A stretch of DNA of 64,000 nt from Planobispora rosea (GCF_014648175.1 NZ_BMQP01000039.1:1-64000); one strand, 5' to 3'. Numbered from the stretch's first letter, positions 39,929 through 48,558 are shown. The notes: a model not told the origin generated them from the letters alone. Numbers and translations: made by a program.

Positions 39929-40345
39929 ATGACCAAGACGGTGGCTGACGTGATGACGGCCAACCCGGCGACCATCGACGCGAGCCAGCCCGTATCGGTG
40001 GCCGCGAAGATCATGAGCGACGAGGACACCGGCGCGGTGATCATCACCAACGACGGAGTGATCAGCGGGATCGTGACCGACCGCGACATCGCCGTCCGTG
40101 TCGTAGCCGAGGACAAGGGCCCCGGCACCCCGGTCCGGGACGCGTGCAGCGAGGACCTCGTGACGGTCGGGCCCGACACCAGCCTCGAACAGGTCGTGCA
40201 GCTGATGCGCTCCAAGGCCGTACGTCGCATGCCGGTGGTCGAGAACGACCACGCCGTCGGCATCATCAGCCTCGGTGACCTGGCGATCGAGCGCGACTCC
40301 GACTCGGCCCTGGCCGACATCTCGGCCGCGGAGGGGAACCGGTAG
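39929..40345 (+). CDS. CBS domain-containing protein
   Basis: The 138 residues are two CBS motifs: 'TVADVMTANPATIDASQPVSVAAKIMSDEDTGAVIITNDGVISGIVTDRDIAVRV' (1-60) and 'PVRDACSEDLVTVGPDTSLEQVVQLMRSKAVRRMPVVENDHAVGIISLGDLAIER' (70-130), forming one Bateman module that binds adenosyl ligands. With no catalytic partner it is a stand-alone energy or stress sensor of the type called Hrp1 in mycobacteria. AGAGGAGGA lies 6 nt before the ATG. Confidence 0.92.
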   Translation: MTKTVADVMTANPATIDASQPVSVAAKIMSDEDTGAVIITNDGVISGIVTDRDIAVRVVAEDKGPGTPVRDACSEDLVTVGPDTSLEQVVQLMRSKAVRRMPVVENDHAVGIISLGDLAIERDSDSALADISAAEGNR

Positions 40346-40420
40346 GTCCGCCGGGACGGCGCGGCTCCCGGGCCACACCGGCCCGTGAGCCGCGCCGTGG
40401 CATGACAGGACACCCGCCGC

Positions 40421-40468
40421 ATGAGCGCGCAGGGCACCCGCCACATGGGCGCGCAGGGCACCTGTCGC
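40421..40468. repeat. Two 24-bp tandem units plus a degenerate third
   Basis: 40421-40444 and 40445-40468 share the 24-bp unit ATGRGCGCGCAGGGCACCYG followed by YCRC; a decayed unit precedes at 40402-40420. A little downstream (40523-40564) GGGAACC recurs four times. Both lie in the 243-bp gap before the DUF6098 gene, which shows no gene. Confidence 0.65.
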
Positions 40469-40588
40469 ATGCGGGCCGGCCGTACCGCCGTATGCGGGCC
40501 GTCGCGTGTGAGCTGCTCACACGCGGGAACCGGGAACCGTACCGCGGGAACCGGGAACCGTACGCCGAGAGGGAAGCGAGGTGGCGCC

Positions 40589-41041
40589 GTGGCCTCGGAG
40601 CCGTCCGTCATCACCAGTCTGCGGGATCTGGCGACGCTGCTGGAGGAGCGGCGAGGGCTGTTCATCCGATGGTCCCGGGACCTGGACGGCGACCGCGCCA
40701 GCGGCGGCAGCCGGGACTCCCTCACCGGTGCCGAGTTGCCCGGGCTGTCCGCCAATCCGCTGGACGTCGAGGAGTGGTGGGGCGAGCGCCCGATGCGATT
40801 GTGGGCCGCCCGGCGCCTGCACGACTACTCCCATCTCCGCCGCGACCGCGGTCCCGGCGTCAAGGCGTGGGTCCTGTCCGGCGAGGAGGTCGGCCGGGGC
40901 CCCGACAACGAGCCCCTCATCGAGTGCGACGACGTGGTGGCCATCGTCGACGAGGCGGTCATGAAAGAAGCCAGCGCGCTCGTCGAGGATCAGGGATGCC
41001 AGGAGTGGGGCCCGCTCGACCGGGGACAGGCCGGCCGGTGA
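40589..41041 (+). CDS. DUF6098-type hypothetical protein
   Basis: The 150-residue protein ('ITSLRDLATLLEERRGLFIRWSRDLDGDR', 'TGAELPGLSANPLDVEEWWGERPMRLWAARRLHDYSHLRRDRG', 'VKAWVLSGEEVGRGPDNEPLIE') is the common actinobacterial family I know as DUF6098; no activity is known. The GTG at 40589 has GAGG 8 nt upstream and gives the normal length; the frame upstream runs through tandem repeats and is not coding-like. A single-domain cytoplasmic protein, probably in the same stress-type neighbourhood as the CBS gene. Confidence 0.75.
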   Translation: MASEPSVITSLRDLATLLEERRGLFIRWSRDLDGDRASGGSRDSLTGAELPGLSANPLDVEEWWGERPMRLWAARRLHDYSHLRRDRGPGVKAWVLSGEEVGRGPDNEPLIECDDVVAIVDEAVMKEASALVEDQGCQEWGPLDRGQAGR

Positions 41042-41123
41042 CGCCATCGGCCGGATGACCGAGTCACACACTTTCCGCCGCTCCGCTAGCCTCGCGTAGG
41101 TCACGCAAGCGCTGGGACGGAAG

Positions 41124-41972
41124 GTGTCCACGTTGATCGGCTGGTTCGAAGCGGTTGTCCTCGGGGTCCTGCAAGGACTGACGGAGTTCCTGCCGATCTC
41201 GTCAAGCGCCCACATCCGCGTGGTGGCGGCGCTCTTCGGCTGGGACGACCCCGGTGCCGCGTTCACCGCGGTGATCCAGCTCGGCACCGAGGCGGCGGTG
41301 CTGATCTATTTCCGCAAGGAGATCTGGGAGATCGTCTCCACCTGGACGCAGGCGCTGTGGAAGCCCGAGCTCCGCGGCCACCACGCCGCCCGGATGGGCT
41401 GGTACGTGATCGTCGGCACGCTCCCGATCCTCGTCCTCGGCCTGTTCTTCAAGGACAGCATCGAGACGGTCTTCCGGGACCTGCGCCTGATCGGCACCAC
41501 GCTCATCGTCTTCGGCCTGATCCTGTGGTTCGCCGACCGCACCGCCCGCACCAAGCTCACCCTGGAGAAGCACCTCAGCTTCCCGCACGCGATCGTGTAC
41601 GGCCTGGCCCAGTCACTCGCCCTGATCCCCGGCGTCTCCCGCTCCGGCGGCACCATCACCGCGGGCCTGCTGCTGGACTACCGCCGCGAGGAGGCCGCGC
41701 GATACTCCTTCCTGCTGGCCATCCCCGCCGTGCTGGGCGCGGGCGTCCTGGAGCTGTTCGAGATCGGCGAGGGCGGCGCCCCCGCCTGGGGGCCGACCAT
41801 CCTGGCCACCGTGATCTCCTTCGCCGTCGGTTACGCGGCCGTGGCCTGGTTCCTGAAGTACATCAGCACCCACCGCTTCACCGGCTTCGTGATCTACCGG
41901 GTCGTCCTCGGCATCGTCATCATCGCTCTGGTGAGCTTCGGCGTCCTCGAACCCACCGCCGGAAAGCCCTAA
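41124..41972 (+). CDS. uppP: Undecaprenyl-diphosphatase
   Basis: The 282-residue membrane protein carries both UppP/BacA motifs: 'QGLTEFLPISSSAH' (17-30, with Glu21) and 'PGVSRSGGTITAG' (about 169-181), in an eight-TM layout. It recycles the undecaprenyl pyrophosphate carrier for peptidoglycan synthesis and its overexpression confers bacitracin tolerance. It uses a GTG start with GGAAG close upstream. Monocistronic; the 202-bp gap after it precedes the sensor kinase. Confidence 0.95.
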   Translation: MSTLIGWFEAVVLGVLQGLTEFLPISSSAHIRVVAALFGWDDPGAAFTAVIQLGTEAAVLIYFRKEIWEIVSTWTQALWKPELRGHHAARMGWYVIVGTLPILVLGLFFKDSIETVFRDLRLIGTTLIVFGLILWFADRTARTKLTLEKHLSFPHAIVYGLAQSLALIPGVSRSGGTITAGLLLDYRREEAARYSFLLAIPAVLGAGVLELFEIGEGGAPAWGPTILATVISFAVGYAAVAWFLKYISTHRFTGFVIYRVVLGIVIIALVSFGVLEPTAGKP

Positions 41973-42174
41973 GGTCCCGCTCCTCCGTCCCGAAAACCAC
42001 GGCGGGAGTCACATCGGCGTCCCCGGACGGGCGAAGTGCGGTGTGAGGCCGCATATCGAGGCCGCGCCCGGGAACGCCATGTGACGCATCATTCACACAC
42101 GGTTAGGTCAGCCTGGTCGGGTGCCGCCCTGGGGCGTCGCCGGAGTGGGGGCTTCGGGGCGAGGGAGGCGGTCT

Positions 42175-43854
42175 GTGCGAGGGACGGATCGTGAGCGTGC
42201 CTTGATCGCGCTGCTGGACGACGTCACGGCGGTGGCGAACACCGCGCGCGAACTCGAGCCGGCGGCACGGGCGACGATGGCGGCGGTCTGCGAGGTGACC
42301 GGCTGGCCGCTGGGCCACCTGTGCGTACCGTCGGGTCCCGGGAGAGACGAGTTCGTCTCCTCGAACGTGTGGGTGGGCGAGGCCGAGAAGTTCACCACCC
42401 TGCGCGAGGTGACCTCCCGCACCAGGTTCACGCTCGATTCGGGCATCGTCGGCCGGGTCGTGTCCACCGGCGAGCCGGTCTGGTCCGTCGACGTGACCCG
42501 CGACCCGACCTTCGTCCGGGCCCAGCAGGGAGTCGACCTCGGCGTCGGGGCCGCCTTCGCGTTCCCGATCGTCGCCGCCGACGGGGTGGCGGCGGTGCTG
42601 GAGTTCTTCTCCCACCGGGTGGCGGCGCCGGACGCCCCGCTGCTGCGGGTGATGGCCAGCCTCGGCCACCAGCTCGGACGGGTGGTCGACCGGCAGCGCG
42701 CCCGGGACGCGGTGGAGGCCGGCCGGCGCCGGCTGGAGCAGATGATCGAGAGCTCGGTCGAGGCGTTCGTGGCGATGGACGCCGCCGGGCGCATCGTCGC
42801 CTGGAACGCGGCGGCCGAGCGCATGTTCAAGCTCCCCCGCGGGCAGGCGCTCGGACGGGAACTGGCCGAGACGATCGTGCCGCCCCGCTACCGGGAGGCC
42901 CACCGGGCAGGGCTGGCCCGGTTCCTCACCACGGGCATACCGCGGGTGCTCAACCAGCGCTTCGAGATCACCGCCTGGCGGGCCGACCACAGCGAGTTCC
43001 CGGTCGAGCTGGCGATCTGGGCCGTCCAGGACGACGGGCAGTGGGTGTTCAACGCTTTCCTGCACGACATCACCGACCGCCGTCACGCGGAGGAGGCCCT
43101 GCGGGCCGCCTACGAGAAGGAGCAGGCCAACGTCGCCCGGCTCAGGGAGCTGGACCAGGCCAAGAACGACTTCATCGACACCGTCTCCCACGAGCTGCGC
43201 ACCCCGCTGACCACCGTCATCGGCTACCTGGAGGTCCTGGCCAACGGAGACGCCGGACCGGTCCCCCCGCACCAGGACCGCATGCTGCGCACCATGGCCC
43301 GCAGCACCACACGGTTGCAGGACCTGGTCGAGGACCTGCTCACGGTCAACACCATGGGAGCCAGCCAGCTGGTCCTGAAGCCCGTCCCGGTCCCGGTCTC
43401 CGAACTCGTCGGCCAGACCGTGCGATCCGTCGAGGAGATCATCCGGAACCGCGGCCACCGCCTCGACGTCAGTGTGACGGCCGGGTCCGTCAACGCGGAC
43501 CGCGAACACGCCGTCCGCGCTCTGCGCGCCCTGCTGTCCAACGCGATCAAATTCTCCGCCCCCGGCACGCCGATCACGGTGCGCGCCTCCGAGACGGACG
43601 GGAAGGTGGCGATCGAGGTCACCGACGTCGGCGCCGGCATCACCGCCGAAGAACTGCCCCGGATCTTCGACCGGTTCTACCGCACCCGCCTGGCCACCGA
43701 GCACGCCGTCCAGGGCATCGGCCTCGGCCTGACCATCGCCAGGAGCATCATCGAGGCCCACGGCGGCACCCTCACCGCCACCAGCGCCCTCGGCCACGGC
43801 TCCACCTTCACCATCACCTTGTCCTCCGTACCGGGACCGGAGGCGGACACCTGA
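42175..43854 (+). CDS. Orphan sensor histidine kinase (GAF-PAS-HisKA-HATPase)
   Basis: The 559-residue cytoplasmic kinase has a GAF domain (about 5-175, 'MAAVCEVTGWPLGHLCVPSG'), a PAS domain (about 185-300, 'VEAFVAMDAAGRIVAWNAAAERMF'), a HisKA helix with the phospho-acceptor His339 in 'FIDTVSHELRTPLTTVIGYLE', and an HATPase with 'LLSNAIKFSAPG', 'VTDVGAGI' and 'GIGLGLTIARSIIEAHGG'. No TM helix, so it senses an internal signal. No response regulator is adjacent. The GTG at 42175 has GGGAGG 8 nt upstream; an in-frame GTG at 42121 is an alternative. The flagellin-like gene follows by 124 bp. Confidence 0.9.
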   Translation: MRGTDRERALIALLDDVTAVANTARELEPAARATMAAVCEVTGWPLGHLCVPSGPGRDEFVSSNVWVGEAEKFTTLREVTSRTRFTLDSGIVGRVVSTGEPVWSVDVTRDPTFVRAQQGVDLGVGAAFAFPIVAADGVAAVLEFFSHRVAAPDAPLLRVMASLGHQLGRVVDRQRARDAVEAGRRRLEQMIESSVEAFVAMDAAGRIVAWNAAAERMFKLPRGQALGRELAETIVPPRYREAHRAGLARFLTTGIPRVLNQRFEITAWRADHSEFPVELAIWAVQDDGQWVFNAFLHDITDRRHAEEALRAAYEKEQANVARLRELDQAKNDFIDTVSHELRTPLTTVIGYLEVLANGDAGPVPPHQDRMLRTMARSTTRLQDLVEDLLTVNTMGASQLVLKPVPVPVSELVGQTVRSVEEIIRNRGHRLDVSVTAGSVNADREHAVRALRALLSNAIKFSAPGTPITVRASETDGKVAIEVTDVGAGITAEELPRIFDRFYRTRLATEHAVQGIGLGLTIARSIIEAHGGTLTATSALGHGSTFTITLSSVPGPEADT

Positions 43855-43887
43855 GGAAATCCGCTCAGAAAAAACCGAAAAAAACCT

Positions 43888-43924
43888 CTGAGGAAACCTC
43901 AGCCCACCCACTCTTCCCCCGATA
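43888..43924 (+). promoter_or_regulatory. FliA-like promoter with overlapping dyad
   Basis: CTCA (43898-43901), 16-bp spacer, CCCGATA (43918-43924) is close to the motile-actinomycete FliA pattern as I recall it (YTCAH-N15-17-GCCGATA). CTGAGG-AAA-CCTCAG (43888-43902), a perfect dyad, overlaps the -35. The ATG is 54 bp downstream of the -10. Confidence 0.45.
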
Positions 43925-43978
43925 GGGGAGCAGAGCGGACCCACGGACGGAGCCGCACGCCCTCCCGGGAGGAAGATC

Positions 43979-44824
43979 ATGGGCCTGCGCATCGATCAGA
44001 GCACCGGCGTGGCGAACGCCCATCGCCGCCCGCCCGCCGAGAGCAACCCGGCCGTCCCCGCGGGGACCCCGTCCGGTGACCTCCATACCGGCCGGCCGGT
44101 GAACGAGAGCGCGGAGCCGCCCTCCGGCGAGCACACGCGCGCCCAGGCCGACCAGCTCAGAACCGTCGTGCGCAGCGCCCAGGACGGTATCTCGGCCATC
44201 CAGGCCGTCGACGCGGCGCTCGCCCAGGCGTCTTCCGTCCTGCACCACATGCGCGGCCTGGCCGTCCAGGCCGCGAGCAGCGGCTTCCAGGACGCCCGGA
44301 CCCAGCAGGCGGCCGACAGGAAGTTCACCCAGCTCAAGAGAGAGCTCGACCGGATCTCCGCCGTCGCCTCCGGTCACGGCGCGTCGCTGGGCGACGCATC
44401 CTCCGGCGGTCTCCGGGCCGACGGCGTCAACGCCGTCGGCCGGCGCATCAGCGACGCCGGCGGTTCCGGCGCCCCGTCACTGAGTCTGGGCCCGGCGTCC
44501 CTGGTGGACGCCACCGATCCCGAGAACCAGGCGCTGAACGCCGCCGCCGCCCAGGCCGCGGTCACTTCCATCGACACCACCCTCCAGGCGGTCTCGGACA
44601 CCCGGGCGAGGCTCGGCGCCGCCCAGAACCGCTACGAGCACATGATCAGCAGCCTGAACGCGGTGATCGGGGACCTGTCCGCCCCGGGGTCCCGTATCCG
44701 GGACACGGCCATGGCCCGGCAGGTGGCCACCGCCGTCCGCGACCGGATCGTCCCCCAGGCCGACGCCTCGGTGCCGGCCCAGGCCAACCAGGCGCCGCGG
44801 TCCGCGCTGAAGTTCCTGAGCTGA
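43979..44824 (+). CDS. Divergent flagellin-like protein
   Basis: The 281-residue protein keeps flagellin ends around a short centre. N-terminus: MGLRIDQSTGVANA, then 'LRTVVRSAQDGISAIQAVDAALAQASSVLHHMRGLAVQAAS' and 'FTQLKRELDRIS', matching the D0/D1 helices. C-terminus: 'TLQAVSDTRARLGAAQNRYEHMISSLNAVIGDL', 'SRIRDTAMARQVATAVRDRIVPQADASVPAQANQAPRSALKFLS', matching the SRI-D-D-A and LAQANQ motifs. The segment usually reading 'SGxRINxAxDDAAG' is degenerate ('TGRPVNESAEPPSG'), so filament packing may be impaired. GGGAGGAAG precedes the ATG. No other flagellar gene is in the window. Confidence 0.75.
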   Translation: MGLRIDQSTGVANAHRRPPAESNPAVPAGTPSGDLHTGRPVNESAEPPSGEHTRAQADQLRTVVRSAQDGISAIQAVDAALAQASSVLHHMRGLAVQAASSGFQDARTQQAADRKFTQLKRELDRISAVASGHGASLGDASSGGLRADGVNAVGRRISDAGGSGAPSLSLGPASLVDATDPENQALNAAAAQAAVTSIDTTLQAVSDTRARLGAAQNRYEHMISSLNAVIGDLSAPGSRIRDTAMARQVATAVRDRIVPQADASVPAQANQAPRSALKFLS

Positions 44825-44854
44825 TCGTCCCCGGCCCGCCGGCGGGAGAACGGG

Positions 44855-44888
44855 CGTGCCCGTCCGCGGACGTCTGCGAACGGGCACG
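44855..44888. terminator. Bidirectional terminator
   Basis: CGTGCCCGT (44855-44863) and ACGGGCACG (44880-44888) form a perfect 9-bp stem between the convergent flagellin-like and chitinase genes. Confidence 0.55.
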
Positions 44889-44891
44889 GGA

Positions 44892-44933
44892 CCGGTCACC
44901 TCAGGCCGGTCACCTCAGGCCGGTCACCTCAGG
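44892..44933. repeat. Three perfect 14-bp tandem units at the chitinase stop
   Basis: CCGGTCACCTCAGG occurs three times without mismatch. On the minus strand each unit contains CTG-AGG-TGA; the first such TGA (44926-44924) ends the chitinase frame and the others follow it. Confidence 0.85.
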
Positions 44934-47494
44934 CCGGTGTCGACGGCGGTGGTCAGGACACCGGTGTCACCGGACATCTCCCAGATCATCACGCCGAGCA
45001 GGCCCTTCTGCCGTACCCACGCGGTCTTGCGGGCGATCGACCAGGTGTCGTCGAAGGTCCACCACTGGCCGCCGTTGCCGGTGAAGCAGTAGGTGGCCAC
45101 CGCCTGCTCGTCGTGCCGTACGGTGCAGCCCGGCACGCTCGCCACGAGGTTGGCGTATCCGCGGGTGCCCGCCTCCTCCTGGAACTGGCCGGGGGCGGCG
45201 CCGGTGGCCGCCTGCCACTCGCCGTGCCTGCCTCCGTCGGTGACGCCCTGCCAGCCTCGGCCGTAGTAGGCGAGACCGATGGTGATCTTCCTCGGGTTGA
45301 CCCCGGCGTCCAGATACTCGTCGACCGCGTTCTCGACGCTGAAGTGGAAGGGGTACGGATCGTCGGCGTCGGCGTACAGGTTGCCCTGGTGGCCGGTCCG
45401 GTTCGGCTCCCAGGAGTTGTCGCTGCCCGAGCCGTGGAAGTCGTAGCCCTGGACGTTGAAGATGTCCAGGTGCCTGGCGACCTCGCCCAGCTCCCAGCCC
45501 GCCTCGATCTTGGCCGGGTCCGCCGGGGTGAAGGCGGTCAGCTGGTAGCGCTTACCGGTCTCCTCGGTCAGCGCGTCGAGCTGCCTGCGGAACTCGGCGA
45601 TCAGCAGCGTGTTGTTCCGCTTGTCGGCGGGGCTGACGTGGTTGCCCGGGTGTCCCTCGGCCCCCGGCCACTCCCAGTCCAGGTCGATGCCGTCGAAGAT
45701 CCCGGCGGCGGTGCCCGGCCCGCCCGCGCCGTTGTACACCGGCAGGTTGCCCTTGATGTAGACGTCGATGCAGGAGCTGACGAACTTGCGCCGGGCGGCG
45801 TCGGTGGCGGCCACGTCGGAGAAGTACTTCGAGTAGGTCCAGCCGCCCAGGGAGATCAGCACCTTCAGGTGGGGGTGCTTGGCCTTGAGCTTGCGGAGCT
45901 GGTTGTAGTTGCCGCGCAGCTTCTCCCAGCCGGTGTCGCCGACCCCGTCCACGGACTGCGCCGCGCTCATCGGCCTGCCGTAGTCGGCGTCCGCGTCGCC
46001 CGCGCCGTCCCCCTGGTTGGGGTCCTGCGGGTTGGACGAGGTGCCCTTGGTGACCCCGTGCAGACAGGTCAGGTTGACCGGGTCGACGTTGCCGAAGGCG
46101 TAGTTGATGTGGGTCAGCTTCGCCGCGGCCCCGGTGGTGTCGAGGTTGCGCACGAAGTACTGGCGACCGTAGATGCCCCACTGCACGAAGTAACCGACCC
46201 TGGCGTAACCGTCGCCGACGATGTCGGCGGTGCTCGCCTTCAGCTCGTTGCTCGGCGGTGAGACGTTGTCGTACAGATCGCGGGCCCGCACGGTGAAGGT
46301 GTACTCGGTGGACGGCGAGAGCCCGTTGACGGTCGCCGTGGTGCCGGGCACGGTCGTCTTCAGGGTCTCGCCGATGTAGACGTCGTACCCGGCGACGCCC
46401 GTGTTGTCGGTGGACGCCGTCCAGGCGAGCGAGACGCTCGCCGGGCCCCTGCCGGTGCTGCGCAGCCCGGTCGGCGCGGTGGGCGGCCGGGAGTCCTCAC
46501 CGGGGTCGTTGGTCCTGACCTTCAGCCCGGAACTGGCCGGGGAGGTGTTCCCCTTGCGGTCCTTGGCCTTGACGCTGAAGGTGTACTCCGTGTTCGGGGT
46601 CAGGCCGGTGAGGGTCGTGCTCGTGCCGGTGACCGTCGCGGCGAGCGCGGCGCCGTTGTAGACCTCGTAGCCGGTGACCGGCAGGCTCCCGGGGACCGAG
46701 GCGTCCCAGGCCAGCGAGACGGTCTTCGTGGTCTTGACCGGCGAGCGCAGGTTCCCCGGCGCGGCGGGCGGCGTGTCCGCCGACCCGTCGCACCGGACGT
46801 CGTTGATCCGGCAGTTCTCCGGCTCCGCGGACGCGCTGAGGGTGAAGGCCGGGCTGTACGGCTCGGTGGATCCGCCCGCGGGCACGGTGGTGTTGTAGTG
46901 GGCGGGGGTGAGCGTGACCTGGCGGCCGCTCTGGCTCAGCGTCGCGTGCTGGGCCCCGCTCGCGGTGACCCCCGCGGGCAGGTCGAAGGTGATCGACCAG
47001 CCGCTGAGCGCGGTGGTGGTGTTGTTGGCGATCACGAACCCGCCCCGCGTCCCGCTGCCCGTGTAGGTGGCGGTGACCGGCGCGGGCGGGGGCGGCGGGT
47101 CGCCGCTCCCGTCGCAGCCGGCGTTGTTGATCGTGCAGCTCGTCGGCTGGGCCGGCGAGCTGAGGGTGAAGGTGGGGCTGTACGGTTCGGTGTTCCCGTT
47201 CGCCCGCACGGTGTTGATGTAGAACGCGGGGGTGAGCTTGACCCGCGTCCCGCTCTGGGTGGTGGTGGCGTGCTGGGGATTGCCGACGGTGACCCCGGGC
47301 GGCAGGTCGAAGGTGATCGACCAGCCGGTGACCGGGGTGCTGCCCGGGTTGCTCACCACGAACTTGCCCTGGCTGCCGGTCAGGGTGAACGCGGCGGTCA
47401 GGCGGGCGGCGGCCGCGGCGGGCGTGGCCGTGAGGGTGGCGGCCAGGGCCGCCAGGAGGATGAGAGCGCACAGGATGGGGGGTGTTCGGCGCAT
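44924..47494 (-). CDS. Secreted GH18 chitinase with two cellulose-binding-like and two FnIII domains
   Basis: The 856-residue enzyme has a signal peptide (MRRTPPILCALILLAALAATLTATPAAAA), two similar CBM2-type domains (about 32-130 and 140-240, each with 'GWSITFDLPxGVT' and 'TEPYSPxFTLS'), two fibronectin III domains (about 250-340 and 345-435), and a GH18 barrel (about 440-856) with D-G-I-D-L-D-W-E-W-P, Glu608 being the acid. It hydrolyses chitin outside the cell. The start at 47494 gives a proper signal peptide; GAAAGAG lies 7 nt upstream. A perfect palindrome sits in the promoter. Four-module architecture is typical of soil actinomycetes. Confidence 0.93.
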   Translation of the reverse strand: MRRTPPILCALILLAALAATLTATPAAAAARLTAAFTLTGSQGKFVVSNPGSTPVTGWSITFDLPPGVTVGNPQHATTTQSGTRVKLTPAFYINTVRANGNTEPYSPTFTLSSPAQPTSCTINNAGCDGSGDPPPPPAPVTATYTGSGTRGGFVIANNTTTALSGWSITFDLPAGVTASGAQHATLSQSGRQVTLTPAHYNTTVPAGGSTEPYSPAFTLSASAEPENCRINDVRCDGSADTPPAAPGNLRSPVKTTKTVSLAWDASVPGSLPVTGYEVYNGAALAATVTGTSTTLTGLTPNTEYTFSVKAKDRKGNTSPASSGLKVRTNDPGEDSRPPTAPTGLRSTGRGPASVSLAWTASTDNTGVAGYDVYIGETLKTTVPGTTATVNGLSPSTEYTFTVRARDLYDNVSPPSNELKASTADIVGDGYARVGYFVQWGIYGRQYFVRNLDTTGAAAKLTHINYAFGNVDPVNLTCLHGVTKGTSSNPQDPNQGDGAGDADADYGRPMSAAQSVDGVGDTGWEKLRGNYNQLRKLKAKHPHLKVLISLGGWTYSKYFSDVAATDAARRKFVSSCIDVYIKGNLPVYNGAGGPGTAAGIFDGIDLDWEWPGAEGHPGNHVSPADKRNNTLLIAEFRRQLDALTEETGKRYQLTAFTPADPAKIEAGWELGEVARHLDIFNVQGYDFHGSGSDNSWEPNRTGHQGNLYADADDPYPFHFSVENAVDEYLDAGVNPRKITIGLAYYGRGWQGVTDGGRHGEWQAATGAAPGQFQEEAGTRGYANLVASVPGCTVRHDEQAVATYCFTGNGGQWWTFDDTWSIARKTAWVRQKGLLGVMIWEMSGDTGVLTTAVDTGLR

Positions 47495-47511
47495 GCGGAA
47501 ACTCTTTCTTA

Positions 47512-47526
47512 TAGGAAAGTTTCCTA
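47512..47526. promoter_or_regulatory. Perfect palindrome upstream of the chitinase
   Basis: TAGGAAA-G-TTTCCTA lies 18 bp before the chitinase start, in a local AT-rich patch. Similar AGGAAA/TTTCCT palindromes precede secreted polysaccharide-degrading enzymes in related actinomycetes as I remember; a sugar-responsive (possibly ROK-type) repressor is inferred. It is not the DasR site. Confidence 0.55.
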
Positions 47527-47574
47527 ACAATTAAGCGGATCGTAACTCCGCCCTCCCCTGCCAACAAGGCCCAA

Positions 47575-48558
47575 TCACCGCGCCGCGAAGGCGTCCCGAA
47601 CCTCGCGGACGTCACGGCCGACCGGGCGCCGTGCCGGGAGCGCCAGCAGGACCAGGCCCAGCAGAGCCCATCCGCCCAGTACGGCCAGCGGCCGGGCCAG
47701 CGTCGCCCCGTCGAAGTGCACGACGTTGGTGACGGCGGCGGCGCCGGGGCCGATGGGCAGGAACTGGCCGATCGCGGCGTACCACTCCGGGATGAACCGG
47801 GCGCCGAGCGGGCCGCCGCCGGCGGGCAGGCCGATCGGGATGAACAGCAGGGCGGCCAGCCCGACCCCGCCCGGTCCCACGACCTTCATCAGGCCGGCGG
47901 CGACCAGGGCGACGGTCAGGGTGATGCCGGAGGAGACGGCCACCAGCCCGCCGAAGGCGCCGGGGAGCGCGCCGAGGACGACGTCGGCCAGCCAGGCGTT
48001 CGCCGTACCGGCCGCCAGGGAACCGGCCGCCAGCACGCCGAGGCGGGCGGCGAGACCGAGCCCGGGAGCGAGCCTCGAGAGCAGGACCGCCAGCGCGATA
48101 CCCGGGATCACCAGGCTGAGCACGTAGAACAGACCCGAGATGCCGCCCGGGTCACCGGGCGGGAGCGGGACGGCGTCCTCCACGGCCAGCGACCGGCCCT
48201 GAGCCTGCGCCGCGGACTGGAAGACCTGCGTGACGACCGTCGCGGCGGTGCGCCCGCCCGCGCTGGCGACCACCAGCCTGCCCTCCTGCGGCAACAGGAC
48301 CGCCTCGACGTCCCGATCGAGAAGCGCCTGGCGCGCGGCCTGCTCGGACGGGTAGCCGGACAGTTCGAAGGCGCCGGGTCCGCGCTGGTCCAGCGCCGTC
48401 CGCAGGTGCCGTGTCACCGGTTCCGGCGCCACCACCGCGACGGGCACCCCGTGCGGCTCGGGCTTGTGCAGGGCACCGAGGAACGATCCGGCGAACAGCA
48501 TGCCCAGGACGGTCACCGCCGCGAGCAGAGCGATGATCTTTCTCATCTTTTTCACCAT
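47575..48558 (-). CDS. YhgE/Pip-like (DUF3533-type) membrane protein
   Basis: The 327-residue protein has one N-terminal TM helix ('IIALLAAVTVLGMLFAGSF'), an external domain ('GVPVAVVAPEPVTRHLRTALDQRG', 'QAARQALLDRDVEAVLLPQ') and six C-terminal TM helices from 'GLFYVLSLVIPGIALAVLL' to 'LGGWALLGLVLLALPARR'. This is the layout of YhgE/Pip and DUF3533 proteins, relatives of ABC-2 permeases. The ATG at 48558 overlaps the operator region; MRKII four codons later is an alternative. It is divergent from a TetR gene 61 bp away, which probably represses it. Likely role: export or envelope homeostasis. Confidence 0.78.
   Translation of the reverse strand: MVKKMRKIIALLAAVTVLGMLFAGSFLGALHKPEPHGVPVAVVAPEPVTRHLRTALDQRGPGAFELSGYPSEQAARQALLDRDVEAVLLPQEGRLVVASAGGRTAATVVTQVFQSAAQAQGRSLAVEDAVPLPPGDPGGISGLFYVLSLVIPGIALAVLLSRLAPGLGLAARLGVLAAGSLAAGTANAWLADVVLGALPGAFGGLVAVSSGITLTVALVAAGLMKVVGPGGVGLAALLFIPIGLPAGGGPLGARFIPEWYAAIGQFLPIGPGAAAVTNVVHFDGATLARPLAVLGGWALLGLVLLALPARRPVGRDVREVRDAFAAR

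Noticed and set aside
42103-42117. Iron-box-like TTAGGTCAGCCTGG upstream of the sensor kinase
   Set aside because: Only the left half fits the IdeR/DmdR consensus and the palindrome partner is missing; more likely a -10-like sequence.
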